A stretch of 64,000 bases of DNA from Desulfobacterales bacterium (GTDB lineage Bacteria; Desulfobacterota; Desulfobacteria; Desulfobacterales; Desulfosalsimonadaceae). Numbering within the stretch: position 1 is the stretch's first letter; every line of letters begins with the position of its first letter. Shown here one piece after another: positions 18,336 to 26,444 of this stretch. A program made the position numbers and the translations under genes. The notes beneath the pieces are model-generated. The model was not told where the DNA came from. It searched no databases and saw nothing but the letters and a program-made list of their open reading frames with translations. Location of the stretch: assembly GCA_034520365.1 (NCBI GenBank), contig JAXHNP010000007.1, forward strand, positions 62,001 to 126,000. Reading direction: 5' to 3'.

Positions 18336-18496
18336 TTTCAGTGCCTTTAAAGTTATTTATAGGCTCGGTCCCGGGCGCACGGCCCGGGGGGAATACTTCC
18401 AAAGGCAAAACACCCCGGGCAAATTCATAAACGGGTAAGTGCCGGTTTTTCCCAGTGGAACAGTAGAAAGGCGGAAACGATAAAAAGGGGAGCAGC

Positions 18497-21400
18497 ATGA
18501 AAACGAGACACGATAGCAATGCACGGTGGCCGGGCTCGCATCGCCGGTGGGGCTCACTGGCGGGTATAACCGCCCTGATTTTTTTACTACTCACCCTGCT
18601 TCCGGGCATGGCCCTGGCGGCTGGAGGGGAGTTTGCCGACGACGATGGCACGGCCGCAACCGCCGGTGAACCCATCCCCTGGTCGGAGCTCGGCGAGCAC
18701 GCCGCCGGCCTCTCCGGGCATGGCGATGCGCTGGAGGTCACCGCCACGCCGGAGGGCGCAAGCCTGCGCACTGACTACCAGCAACTGCGCGGGGAGGTGA
18801 CGGCGCGGGGCCTGCGGCTCCAGTCCGGCGCCGAGGGCGCGGACTTTGCCGTGCGTGCCGCGTCGCTCGGGCGAATGACCGCTGCCACCGTTGCGTTCGC
18901 ATCCGAAGGGGCCGTGGAGGTTGACGGGGATCGGGTGCGCTGGCTGCGCCCGGGGGTGACAGAGGAGTACTTCGTGAGCGTGGACGGCGTGCGTCAGGAC
19001 TTCGTGCTCCATCAGCGGCCGGCCGGCGATGGCGAACTGGTGCTGGAGCTGGCGCTGGAAGGCGTGCGCGCCGAGCCCGCCGGCGCCGGGGCGCGGCTGA
19101 AAATCGAAGGCAGTGGCCGCACGCTGGCCTACCAACGCCTCGAGGTGTCAGATGCCCATGGTCGCGCACTGCCGGCGAGCATGGTCGTAACCGACAGCGG
19201 CGGCCTCGCCATCACGGTGGCGGATGCCGGCGCAGCCTGGCCGATCCGCATCGATCCCACCTTCAGCAACGAGAACTGGCGCGGTTTCCCGCACGGCGGC
19301 GGGGTGGATGCTGTTGTCTTCGCCCTGGCGCCGGACGGCAATGGCGGAGTCTATGTTGGGGGGGGCTTCGAAGAAGCCAACGGTAAGCCCGGGTTCACGC
19401 GCATCGCCCACTGGGACGGCAACGACTGGTCAGCGCTCGGCGGGGGCCTGGATCGCAACGTCCTGGCCCTGCTGGCGGACGGCAACGGCGGGGTCTATGC
19501 CGGGGGGAGCTTCGACACCGCCGGCGGCGAGACGGTGAACTCCATCGCCCACTGGGACCCGAATACCGCCACCTGGTCAGCGCTCGGCGACGGCGTGGGC
19601 GGCGGCGGAATCTCTGCCCTGCTGGCGGACGGCAACGGCGGGCTCTACGCCGGGGGGCGGTTCGACACCGCCGGCGGCGTGTCCGCCAACAACATTGCCC
19701 ACTGGGACGGCAGCACCTGGTCGGCGCTCGGCGACGGCACCGGCACAGGCACGTTTCCAGATGTCAACGCCCTGGCATTGGACGGCAGCGGCGGGGTCTA
19801 TGCCGGGGGCACCTTCACCACCACCTACGGCGCGCCCGCCAGCTACATCGCCCACTGGGACGGCACCACCTGGTCACCGCTCGGCGACGAATGGGATCAT
19901 GGCTCCCAGCATGTTAGAGCCCTGCTGGCGGACGGCAGCGGCGGGGTCTACGTCGGGGGCACCTTCAGCATCGCCAACGGCGCGCCCGCCGACTACATCG
20001 CCCACTGGGACGGCAGCACCTGGTCGGCGCTCGGCGACGGCGTGGACTGGCGCGTCTATGCCCTGGCCCCGGACGGCAGCGGCGGACTCTACGCCGGGGG
20101 GCGCTACGGCACCAACTATATCGCCCACTGGGACCCGGATACCGCCACCTGGTCGGTGCTCGGCGACGGCGTCAATGACACAGTCGAGGCCCTGCTGGCG
20201 GACGGCAGCGGCGGGGTCTACGCCGGGGGGTACTTCGATACCGCCGGCGGCGCGCCCGCCAACGCCATCGCCCACTGGGACGGCAGCGCCTGGTCAATCT
20301 TCGGCGGCGGCGTGGGCAGCTCCGTCTTCGACCTGGCGCCGGACGGCAACGGCGGGATCTACGCCGGGGGGTGGTTCACCACCGCCGGCGGCGCGCCCGC
20401 CAACCACATCGCCCACCGGGACGGCAGTGCCTGGTCAGCGCTCGGCGAGGGCGTGCTGATAGACAGCTCCAGAGGCCCCGTCCACGCCCTGCTGGTGGAC
20501 GGCAATGGCGGGGTCTACGCCGGGGGGTACTTCGATACTGCCGACGGCGAGACTGCCCACAACATCGCCCACTGGGACCCGAATACCGCCACCTGGTCAG
20601 CGCTCGGCAGCGGCGTCAATGGCATGGTCCGGGCTCTGGCATCGGACGGCAACGGCGGGCTCTATGCCGGGGGGTGGTTCACCGCCGCCGGCGGCGCGTC
20701 CGCCAGCTACATCGCCCACTGGGACCCGGATACCGCCACCTGGTCGCCCCTCGGAAGCGGCTTGGATGATGACGTCGAGGCCCTGCTGGCGGACGGCAAC
20801 GGCGGGGTCTACGCCGGGGGAGACTTCACCGCCGCCGGCGGCGCGTCCGCCAACCGCATCGCCCACTGGGACCCGAATACCGCCACCTGGTCGGCGCTCG
20901 GCGACGACCAGGGCAACGGCGTACAAGACACAAACAGTACAGATGCGTACGTCAAAGCCCTGGCGCTAGACGGCAATGGCGGGCTCTACGCCGGGGGTAA
21001 ATTCAACACCGCCGGCAGCGTGTCCGCAATCGACGTCGCCCACTGGAACGGCAGCGCCTGGTCCGCCCTGGGCAGCGGGACCGACGACGTAAATACTGGA
21101 GAGGTCGAAGCCCTGGCGCCGGACGGCAATGGCGGGGTCTACGCCGGGGGAGAATTCACCACCGCCGGCGGCGAGCCAGCCAACCGCATCGCCCACTGGG
21201 ACGGCACCACCTGGTCACCCCTCGGCGACGGCGTCAATGACAAGGTCTACGCCCTGGCGCGGGACGCCAACGGCGTGATCCACGCCGGGGGTACCTTCGA
21301 CACCGCCGGTGGGCAACCGGCGGAGCGCGTGGCGCTCATCCGGCCCGAGTATGCGCTGAGCTATGCCGCCGGCGAAAACGGCACCGTCACCGGCGCCCTG

Positions 21401-22255
21401 GACCAGACCGTCCTCGCCGGCGGGGACGGCACCGAGGTGACCGCCGTGCCCAATGCCGACTACGCCTTCACCGGCTGGAGCGACGGTGTCGCCACGGCCA
21501 GCCGGACCGAGACCGGCGTGGCAGCCGATCTCAGCGTCACCGCCAGCTTCGCCTGGGCCTACACTGTCACCCCTTTGGCCGGAGCCGGCGGCAGCATCGA
21601 CCCGGACACCCCGCAGACCGTGGGCGAAGGCAGCACCACGAGCTACACTGTCACCCCGGATGACGGCTACAGCATTGACTCGGTGACCGGCTGCGGCGGA
21701 ACGCTTAACGGCACCACCTACACCACCGGCCCGGTCAGCGCAGACTGCACGGTGGAGGCGACATTTGCGCTCAAAACCGGCGATCTGCAGCTCAACATAA
21801 ATCCGGCCGAGGGCCAATGGCGGCTGGAAGGAGAAGATACGTGGTATACTTCCGGACATACCCTCTCCGAGCTGCCGCATGGAGAATACAATGTCATCTT
21901 CAGTAGAGTGCCAGGTTGGAACACCAGAGGCGATGAGAGCTATCTTGTCCATGCAGAGGCGCTCAACGCCTATACAGTGGAATACACCGAAAACAGCACC
22001 GAATACCAGGTTTCGGCCACTACGGCCGATGCGAACGGCACTGTGGAAGGGTCATCCACTTATGTTCACAACGCCCGGGCAACCCTTAGCGCCCGTCCAG
22101 AACCGGGCTACGCCTTCAGCCACTGGACGGAAAACGGACAGAAAATAGAAGGCGCCGGTGCCATCTATGAATTTTACGTCACCGCCGATCGCAGCGTGGC
22201 CGCCCATTTCCGAAAAATCAATGCCCTTCCAGGCTTGCTGCTGCTGCTGGACTAA
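18497..22255 (+). CDS. giant GC-rich secreted beta-propeller protein with LPGLLLLLD tail
   Basis: 1252 aa. Signal peptide (GITALIFLLLTLLPGMALAA), an N-terminal ~230-aa beta domain, then about 16 propeller repeats (IAHWDGSTWSALGDGV, ALLADGNGGVYAGG, residues ~255-950), then InlB/Flg_new-like bacterial repeats (GYAFTGWSDG, GYAFSHWTENG). Ends KINALPGLLLLLD. Base composition is strikingly GC-rich and unlike its neighbours up to about 21780, then falls to the local level for the last ~155 codons. That suggests a foreign passenger joined to a resident tail module. AGGGGAG precedes the ATG. Confidence 0.9.
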   Translation: MKTRHDSNARWPGSHRRWGSLAGITALIFLLLTLLPGMALAAGGEFADDDGTAATAGEPIPWSELGEHAAGLSGHGDALEVTATPEGASLRTDYQQLRGEVTARGLRLQSGAEGADFAVRAASLGRMTAATVAFASEGAVEVDGDRVRWLRPGVTEEYFVSVDGVRQDFVLHQRPAGDGELVLELALEGVRAEPAGAGARLKIEGSGRTLAYQRLEVSDAHGRALPASMVVTDSGGLAITVADAGAAWPIRIDPTFSNENWRGFPHGGGVDAVVFALAPDGNGGVYVGGGFEEANGKPGFTRIAHWDGNDWSALGGGLDRNVLALLADGNGGVYAGGSFDTAGGETVNSIAHWDPNTATWSALGDGVGGGGISALLADGNGGLYAGGRFDTAGGVSANNIAHWDGSTWSALGDGTGTGTFPDVNALALDGSGGVYAGGTFTTTYGAPASYIAHWDGTTWSPLGDEWDHGSQHVRALLADGSGGVYVGGTFSIANGAPADYIAHWDGSTWSALGDGVDWRVYALAPDGSGGLYAGGRYGTNYIAHWDPDTATWSVLGDGVNDTVEALLADGSGGVYAGGYFDTAGGAPANAIAHWDGSAWSIFGGGVGSSVFDLAPDGNGGIYAGGWFTTAGGAPANHIAHRDGSAWSALGEGVLIDSSRGPVHALLVDGNGGVYAGGYFDTADGETAHNIAHWDPNTATWSALGSGVNGMVRALASDGNGGLYAGGWFTAAGGASASYIAHWDPDTATWSPLGSGLDDDVEALLADGNGGVYAGGDFTAAGGASANRIAHWDPNTATWSALGDDQGNGVQDTNSTDAYVKALALDGNGGLYAGGKFNTAGSVSAIDVAHWNGSAWSALGSGTDDVNTGEVEALAPDGNGGVYAGGEFTTAGGEPANRIAHWDGTTWSPLGDGVNDKVYALARDANGVIHAGGTFDTAGGQPAERVALIRPEYALSYAAGENGTVTGALDQTVLAGGDGTEVTAVPNADYAFTGWSDGVATASRTETGVAADLSVTASFAWAYTVTPLAGAGGSIDPDTPQTVGEGSTTSYTVTPDDGYSIDSVTGCGGTLNGTTYTTGPVSADCTVEATFALKTGDLQLNINPAEGQWRLEGEDTWYTSGHTLSELPHGEYNVIFSRVPGWNTRGDESYLVHAEALNAYTVEYTENSTEYQVSATTADANGTVEGSSTYVHNARATLSARPEPGYAFSHWTENGQKIEGAGAIYEFYVTADRSVAAHFRKINALPGLLLLLD

Positions 22256-22299
22256 GCGTTCGCAACTTCGCCACAAAGGCACGGACCAGTTTGCTTTCG

Positions 22300-22338
22300 A
22301 CCGGCACAGACGGTCACCTGGTTCGTGCCGGGGCTTTT
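22300..22338 (+). terminator. possible terminator after the giant propeller gene
   Basis: CGGCAC ... GTGCCG pair around a 17-nt loop, followed by GGGCTTTT. The T-run is short. Confidence 0.35.
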
Positions 22339-22465
22339 GCAAAGCGTTATACACCCCCGTCTTTGCGCTGAACTTTGGTCATGGGCCGGAAAATCAAGGA
22401 TTTGTTTCGGGATTGCTCCATTTGCAAACAGCGCCTTGCATGCATTGGCAACGGATAGTCGGCGG

Positions 22466-22640
22466 CACCCTCATGAGCAAATCATGTTCCATGGTATCAA
22501 AGAAAGCCTTGAGATCCATATCCAACCACCCACGGCCGCGGCCGGCAGCGTTTCCTGGCTTTGGATAAAACCTGATGCGCAGACTTGCCGGGGCAATATC
22601 CGCAGGAATCCGGGTGAAATATCCGGTCCTGGATATCGTT
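22466..22640 (-). pseudogene. fossil of a group II intron reverse transcriptase
   Basis: The minus strand reads IFHPDSCGYCPGKSAHQVLS, KARKRCRPRPWVV in one frame, then DMDLKAFFDTMEHDLLMRV in the next. These are the conserved RT blocks of group II intron maturases (usually DSYGYRPGKSAHQAL ... WVVDIDLKxFFDxxxHdxLM). A 1-nt shift near 22526 and loss of both ends show it is dead. Confidence 0.7.
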
Positions 22641-22701
22641 CCGCATAACCGGCTGGCACACTGGAGCGCAGCGGAATTGCCAGTCCGAGATGAGGCGGTC
22701 G

Positions 22702-22974
22702 TTAGCTGTTTTTTGACTTTAAATCTCCTTCAATATAACGATGAATAATGCCGGAAATAAGCGTTTGGTATGGTACACCCATTTGAAGTGCTTTTTTTTG
22801 GATGCCTTTATAGTCGTGATCATACAAGCGAATAGTTACACGCTTGTCTTTTTTAAAGGTGCTTTCAGCAGCAGTCTTTACAGCCTCAATTTCTTTTTTG
22901 GAAGGCTTTGATAATTTGATTTGACCAGAGTCATAGGCTTCCAATATATCATTTTCTTCTTTATCGTAATTCAT
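22702..22974 (-). CDS. CopG/BrnA-type antitoxin
   Basis: 90 aa. Acidic N-terminus (YDKEENDILEAYDSGQ), then a ribbon-helix-helix (KDKRVTIRLYDHDYKGIQKK, ALQMGVPYQTLISGIIHRYI), the CopG antitoxin layout. Its ATG overlaps the toxin stop by 4 nt (ATGA at 22971-22974), so the two are translationally coupled. Neutralises the toxin encoded upstream and probably represses the operon through the palindrome at 23276-23287. Confidence 0.85.
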   Translation of the reverse strand: MNYDKEENDILEAYDSGQIKLSKPSKKEIEAVKTAAESTFKKDKRVTIRLYDHDYKGIQKKALQMGVPYQTLISGIIHRYIEGDLKSKNS

Positions 22975-23255
22975 GATAGCCCTTCCTTTTCTCCCAAATA
23001 TTCATTGGTTGCCTTTCTGCTTGGGATGATTGTTTTGAGAAATATGTAGTTATTTTGGAGAACATGGGGAACAATATAAATATAGTTGTCAATGATAACA
23101 AAATATAGCTTTTGGCCAGGATATTTATCTTGATTTGGATGATCTGATGTTCCCCAAATATCCCCTTGCCCCAAATGAAAAATTATTTGCTCAAATGAGA
23201 TGTCGCGATTTTTTTTCAACCATTCATTTTTGTCAGAATTCCATTCGAATTTCAT
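22971..23255 (-). CDS. BrnT-like toxin (DUF497 family)
   Basis: From MKFEWNSDKNEWLKKNRDIS, the typical BrnT opening, with SFEQIIFHLGQGDIW and YIYIVPHVLQNNYIFLKTII. An RNase-type toxin by family. I take the ATG at 23255 rather than an upstream one at 23285, because the latter lies in the -35 box of a perfect-spacing promoter. The promoter would give a very short or no leader. Confidence 0.78.
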   Translation of the reverse strand: MKFEWNSDKNEWLKKNRDISFEQIIFHLGQGDIWGTSDHPNQDKYPGQKLYFVIIDNYIYIVPHVLQNNYIFLKTIIPSRKATNEYLGEKEGLS

Positions 23256-23575
23256 TGACAGATTGTACATCCAATACATGTACATGTCAAGGAGAATGTC
23301 TTTTCAACAGCTAAGCGGAACGGCTTTTTTGCGTCCGCTGAAGCGCCATGTTCAAGCAAATATGCAAGATAACCACCAAAATGAGTCTGATTATCATTAA
23401 TACCCTGGACTACCTTTTTCGACATCGGCCGGGTTTTTTGTATCATGGCCCCGGCCATCTGGATGATTCTTTGCAAGGCATCGATAAATTTGAGATTTTC
23501 TAGCTCATTATTGCAAATCCGGAACAAGTCGCCAAAGGACCTGTGGTCGACCTGCGGCGGACCAAAGGCCGGCAT
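23252..23575 (-). pseudogene. unrecognised ORF overlapping repeat DNA
   Basis: 107 aa whose first residues (MPAFGPPQV) come from the leader repeat and whose end runs into the toxin promoter. The middle (ICNNELENLKFIDALQRIIQ, MAGAMIQKTRPMSKKVVQGI) is helical and could be a remnant of a mobile-element protein. I cannot name it. Confidence 0.2.
23262..23290 (-). promoter_or_regulatory. promoter and operator of the BrnT-like/CopG operon
   Basis: On the minus strand TTGACA, 17 nt, TACAAT. The spacer contains the perfect palindrome ACATGTACATGT (23276-23287), placed for autorepression by the ribbon-helix-helix antitoxin. Confidence 0.75.
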
Positions 23576-23691
23576 TACTGCCTTTTCTGTTTGACTGTTT
23601 TCACCATATCAACCGGAACAAATGGTGAGTAAAGATAGCCGAGCTGCACTTTTGAAGCCCGCACTATTTTATAGAAATTCCGGGAAATTAT
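23545..23691 (+). repeat. leader repeat upstream of riboswitch A
   Basis: Nearly identical to 28018-28165, covering GGCGGACCAAAGGCCGGCAT, AACCGGAACAAATGGTGAGT and GAGCTGCACTTTTGAAGCCC. The promoter and aptamer follow in both, so the whole regulatory block of ~310 bp is duplicated. Confidence 0.8.
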
Positions 23692-23720
23692 TTGACTTTG
23701 AGTTTTGGCCACGGCATTGT
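23692..23720 (+). promoter_or_regulatory. promoter of riboswitch A
   Basis: TTGACT, 17 nt, CATTGT. The same spacing and -35 box are found before riboswitches B and C, and the start would fall just before the aptamer. Confidence 0.6.
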
Positions 23721-23726
23721 AAAAAT

Positions 23727-23827
23727 ATGATAAAGCCAAACCAATGGTGAGATTGGGACGGAAAGTCACGGGTCTTTTCGGTACTGGTTTTTTCCCTCGA
23801 TTCTGTTCAAAGACAGCCGGGCTGCCA
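23727..23827 (+). ncRNA. GEMM-I (cyclic-di-GMP-I type) riboswitch A
   Basis: The aptamer core is read directly: GATAAAGCCAAACC, a hairpin CCAAT-GGTGAG-ATTGG with a GTGA (GNRA) loop, GGGACGGAAAGTCACGGG, a variable hairpin, then ACAGCCGGGCTGCC. Compared with the textbook V. cholerae aptamer, the G-C pair formed by AGGGC and GACGC is swapped to C-G here, a covariation. The 3' strand also forms the terminator's 5' arm, so ligand binding should permit read-through. Controls the S74 adhesin gene at 23973. Confidence 0.85.
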
Positions 23828-23851
23828 AAATCTAGTGGTCCGGCTTTTTTT
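23815..23851 (+). terminator. riboswitch A expression-platform terminator
   Basis: AGCCGG ... CCGGCT followed by seven T. Its 5' arm is part of the aptamer's last strand (AGCCGGGCTGCC), so the two structures exclude one another. Confidence 0.8.
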
Positions 23852-23972
23852 GTTGCAGGGGGCTTGCTCAAATTGATTTCAGGCCCTGCAAACGGTTATT
23901 GAACAAGGCCATAATGCGGAAAATGGTAAAAGAAACTATAGGGATACACCAAAAGACAGGGAGGGAAATCCG

Positions 23973-25028
23973 ATGAGAAAGACAGCAGTGATATTAATTC
24001 TATGGATGGGGATATGCGTTTCGTTTACCGGCCAGGTTTTAGGGTGGGAAGAAGGGCCGAGCAACACACTTTTCGGCGATGGCGCAGGAACAAATTTAGA
24101 TTCGAGTCAGGCCGCCACGTTTATAGGTTTTAGAGCCGGCTACGCCAACACCACTGGCTACGCCAACACCTTTCTCGGGTACGCCGCCGGCTCCTACAAC
24201 ACCAGCGGCTACTACAACATCTTTCTCGGGTACTTCGCCGGCGGTTCCAACACCGCAGGCTACCACAACACCTTTCTCGGGAACTATGCCGGCTACTCCA
24301 ACACCACCGGCTACTACAACACCTTTCTCGGGTACAATGCCGGCTACGCCAACACCACCGGCACCCGCAACACCTTTCTCGGGAATTATGCCGGCTACAA
24401 AAACACTGAAGGCGCTTCCAATGTTTTTATTGGCTACAGGGCAGGTTACAACGAAACCGGCTCAAACAAGCTGTATATCGACAATATGGGAACTGCTACC
24501 CCTCTGATTTACGGTGAATTCGACAATGACCTGGTCAAAATCCACGGCACCCTGGAAATGGCAGAATCCCTTTCGATAATATCAGATGTGCGCATGAAAA
24601 AGGATATACAGCCCCTTGAATCTTGTCTTAATAAAGTCTCAATGCTTGCAGGGGTGTCATTTGATTGGAAAACAGAGGAGTATTCCGGTATGGGCTTTTC
24701 CAATAAAAGGCAAATCGGGCTGATCGCCCAGGAGGTGGAAAAAGTGGTTCCTGAACTGGTAAAAACCGGAGCAGACGGCTATAAGTCGTTATCCTATGCT
24801 AAGCTGACAGCGGTGCTGGTTGAGGCCGTCAAGGAACTCAAGAATGAGAATAATGAATTCAAAAGTCAGAATAATGCAGCTATCGAGCAGCTCAAGGATG
24901 AGAACAAGGCGCTCAAAGCGCAAATGAAAAAACAACAGGCAATGCTTGAAGCGATTTTAAAAAACAGGGATTATTCATCATTGTCCAGCAACAGCAGCAT
25001 CTGTATGGCAGAAGGCGGCGCCCAATAG
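23973..25028 (+). CDS. secreted repeat adhesin with S74 intramolecular chaperone domain
   Basis: 351 aa. Signal peptide, then about seven 18-aa repeats (FLGYAAGSYNTSGYYN), as in trimeric fibre or adhesin stalks. The S74/endosialidase-type chaperone domain follows (SDVRMKKDIQPLESCLNKVS, IGLIAQEVEKVVPELVKTGA, SLSYAKLTAVLVEAVKELK); in this family a Ser-Lys dyad cleaves the chaperone off after trimerisation. A coiled coil ends it. It lacks the tail motif. Its last 58 bp overlap the 3' end of the convergent gene. Preceded by riboswitch A and a GGGAGGG ribosome site. Confidence 0.88.
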   Translation: MRKTAVILILWMGICVSFTGQVLGWEEGPSNTLFGDGAGTNLDSSQAATFIGFRAGYANTTGYANTFLGYAAGSYNTSGYYNIFLGYFAGGSNTAGYHNTFLGNYAGYSNTTGYYNTFLGYNAGYANTTGTRNTFLGNYAGYKNTEGASNVFIGYRAGYNETGSNKLYIDNMGTATPLIYGEFDNDLVKIHGTLEMAESLSIISDVRMKKDIQPLESCLNKVSMLAGVSFDWKTEEYSGMGFSNKRQIGLIAQEVEKVVPELVKTGADGYKSLSYAKLTAVLVEAVKELKNENNEFKSQNNAAIEQLKDENKALKAQMKKQQAMLEAILKNRDYSSLSSNSSICMAEGGAQ

Positions 25029-25483
25029 ACAGCCGTAAGGGTGCTGTCCAGAAAATCCGGCACGCCATCACTGTTGGCATCGTGAAATCCTTCCTGCATA
25101 TCCGAGACGCCATCGCCATCTGTGTCACCGGCGCCCCTGACATAATGCTGGACATCGCATCCCTGAACAAAGGATATTGTGCTGGTGCTGCTTTTTTGAA
25201 AGGCACTGTTGTTTTCCCATGTGCCGCACAAGGTCATCTCACCTGATCCGTCAATGAATGCGGCACCTTTTTCAAGCGTAAAATGGCGGCAATAATCAAT
25301 CAGGCCTTGCCCCAGGTTGAGGTTCCCGCCGTCTTCAACCGTGAGGTCGGTGCAGTTCATTTTAATTGTCTGGCCGTTTAGCTTAATTGTTCCGCCGGAG
25401 CCGATGATGATGCCGCTTGCCGATACAGGGAGCGCATAGAGAAAGAAAAACAGGAGCGTAATTGATAAAACGAGCTTTTTCAT
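24971..25483 (-). CDS. small secreted protein with TSP3-like repeat and LLLLD tail
   Basis: 170 aa from the ATG at 25483 (CAGGAGG upstream; the longer frame to 25606 has no ribosome site and no signal peptide at its start). Signal peptide MKKLVLSITLLFFFLYALPV, a short beta-solenoid-like region (GSGGTIKLNGQTIKMN, LTVEDGGNLNLGQG), an EF-hand/TSP3-like stretch (DTDGDGVSDMQEGF), and the end PPSAIQMLLLLDNDE, a variant of the shared tail. Family otherwise unknown. Confidence 0.8.
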   Translation of the reverse strand: MKKLVLSITLLFFFLYALPVSASGIIIGSGGTIKLNGQTIKMNCTDLTVEDGGNLNLGQGLIDYCRHFTLEKGAAFIDGSGEMTLCGTWENNSAFQKSSTSTISFVQGCDVQHYVRGAGDTDGDGVSDMQEGFHDANSDGVPDFLDSTLTAVYWAPPSAIQMLLLLDNDE

Positions 25484-25925
25484 ATCTTGCCTCCTGGTTA
25501 TGGGGTTGGCTTTCAAAGATTGGGTATATGTCTTTATTTGTATCATAACGCCCTGCCAAGTCCAGACTTTTTTAATATTACGATTCCGGACAACTTGCCA
25601 ATACATTCATCAGCGGAGCCAGCCTCATAAATCAACATTGTAAAAAGGCTCCAGCAGCTATCCTGTTAAAATGCGGCATACAATATGTGGTGTTTTTTTC
25701 AGATAAGAAAATGCTTTTCCTATGGAAAGGCCCCGGCTTGTCAACTTTGGCCCTGATTGCCGGGACTTTTCTTTTTTTATGGATGGGGCTGGCTGGTCGG
25801 TGGGGTGTGTTATTCTGGTTTTATAGGATTGACAATTGCTGGGGTTCCGGCTCTGACGATTAAAGGAACATGATATATGAAGGGCTGATTTAGAAGATTG
25901 TGGATATTGATTGATGTGGCTGCTA
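25484..25925. other. gene-free region with a leader-repeat fragment and an orphan hairpin
   Basis: GCAGCTATCCTGTTAAAATG and GGCATACAATATGTGG (25650-25690) match the leader repeat. At 25731-25778 CCCCGGC pairs with GCCGGGA and is followed by TTTTCTTTTTTT, a terminator on the plus strand. It could be what is left of a fourth riboswitch platform; no aptamer is present. Confidence 0.45.
25731..25778 (+). terminator. orphan intrinsic terminator
   Basis: GCCCCGGC ... GCCGGGAC hairpin followed by a T-rich run, with no gene directly upstream on this strand. Confidence 0.5.
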
Positions 25926-26282
25926 TTAACCTACTCTAAATTGTAACCTCAAAAACATTTTTTTCTGAGAATAACTATATTTCAATATGTGCTTGATGCT
26001 TATTTTCTCAAAATTCCTTTTCCAGTCTTCCCATGCCGCGGCATCCCAACTGTCGGTGATAAAGACAGCAAAATTGGTTTTACGAACGCATAACCCCTGC
26101 ATGCTGAACAATTCTTTCCATAGCTGACCGGCAATTCAGGTGCCCCATCCCTTGGCTTTGAAAATGCCTGCCTTATTGAGCAGGCTGCCAATTTTGCATT
26201 CAGAAAAGAAATCAGCAAGAATGCCAAGACGTTCAGTATTTACTGTTTGATTTTGTTTCGCAGCAAAGCTATGGTCATTCAT
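25926..26282 (-). pseudogene. fragment of an IS4-like transposase
   Basis: From ATG at 26282: MNDHSFAAKQNQTVNTERLG, SLLNKAGIFKAKGWGT, an in-frame TGA, then QLWKELFSMQGLCVRKTNFA and WKRNFEKISIKH. The order resembles the start of IS4-type transposases. One nonsense codon and loss of the catalytic part make it dead. Confidence 0.5.
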
Positions 26283-26444
26283 GATGGGTTTCTTTTCTTT
26301 GTCTTTGTGTTGTTTGGTTGCAATCAAAGTGTCAAAGAAAGCGAGGTTCGTCAAAAATAATAATTTCAATGCTTTATTCCTTTAGCTCCTTTAACTAATG
26401 CCCCAGAAAGTTGAGTGCCTTAACTTAAAAGCAGGAGACGTAAA

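Larger units (their letters stand above)
17370..18496. other. 1.1-kb gene-free region with three repeats
   Basis: Contains a truncated copy of the leader repeat (17500-17620), two palindromic repeats (17918-18010 and 18228-18335) and a short GGTATTAG tandem (18185-18210). No gene recognised. Confidence 0.5.

Noticed and set aside
18340-18496. Possible structured leader (riboswitch) before the giant propeller gene
   Set aside because: GC-rich inverted segments (CCCGGGC/GCCCGGG) are present, but the GEMM core motifs are absent and I could not match another class.
19577-20926. Several long ORFs on the minus strand and in other frames inside the GC-rich gene
   Set aside because: High GC depletes stop codons; the sequences are low-complexity shadows of the propeller repeats.
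24130-24420. Regular ~54-bp repeats that might suggest a CRISPR array
   Set aside because: Units are contiguous and in frame, encoding the 18-aa FLGY-type adhesin repeats; no spacers.
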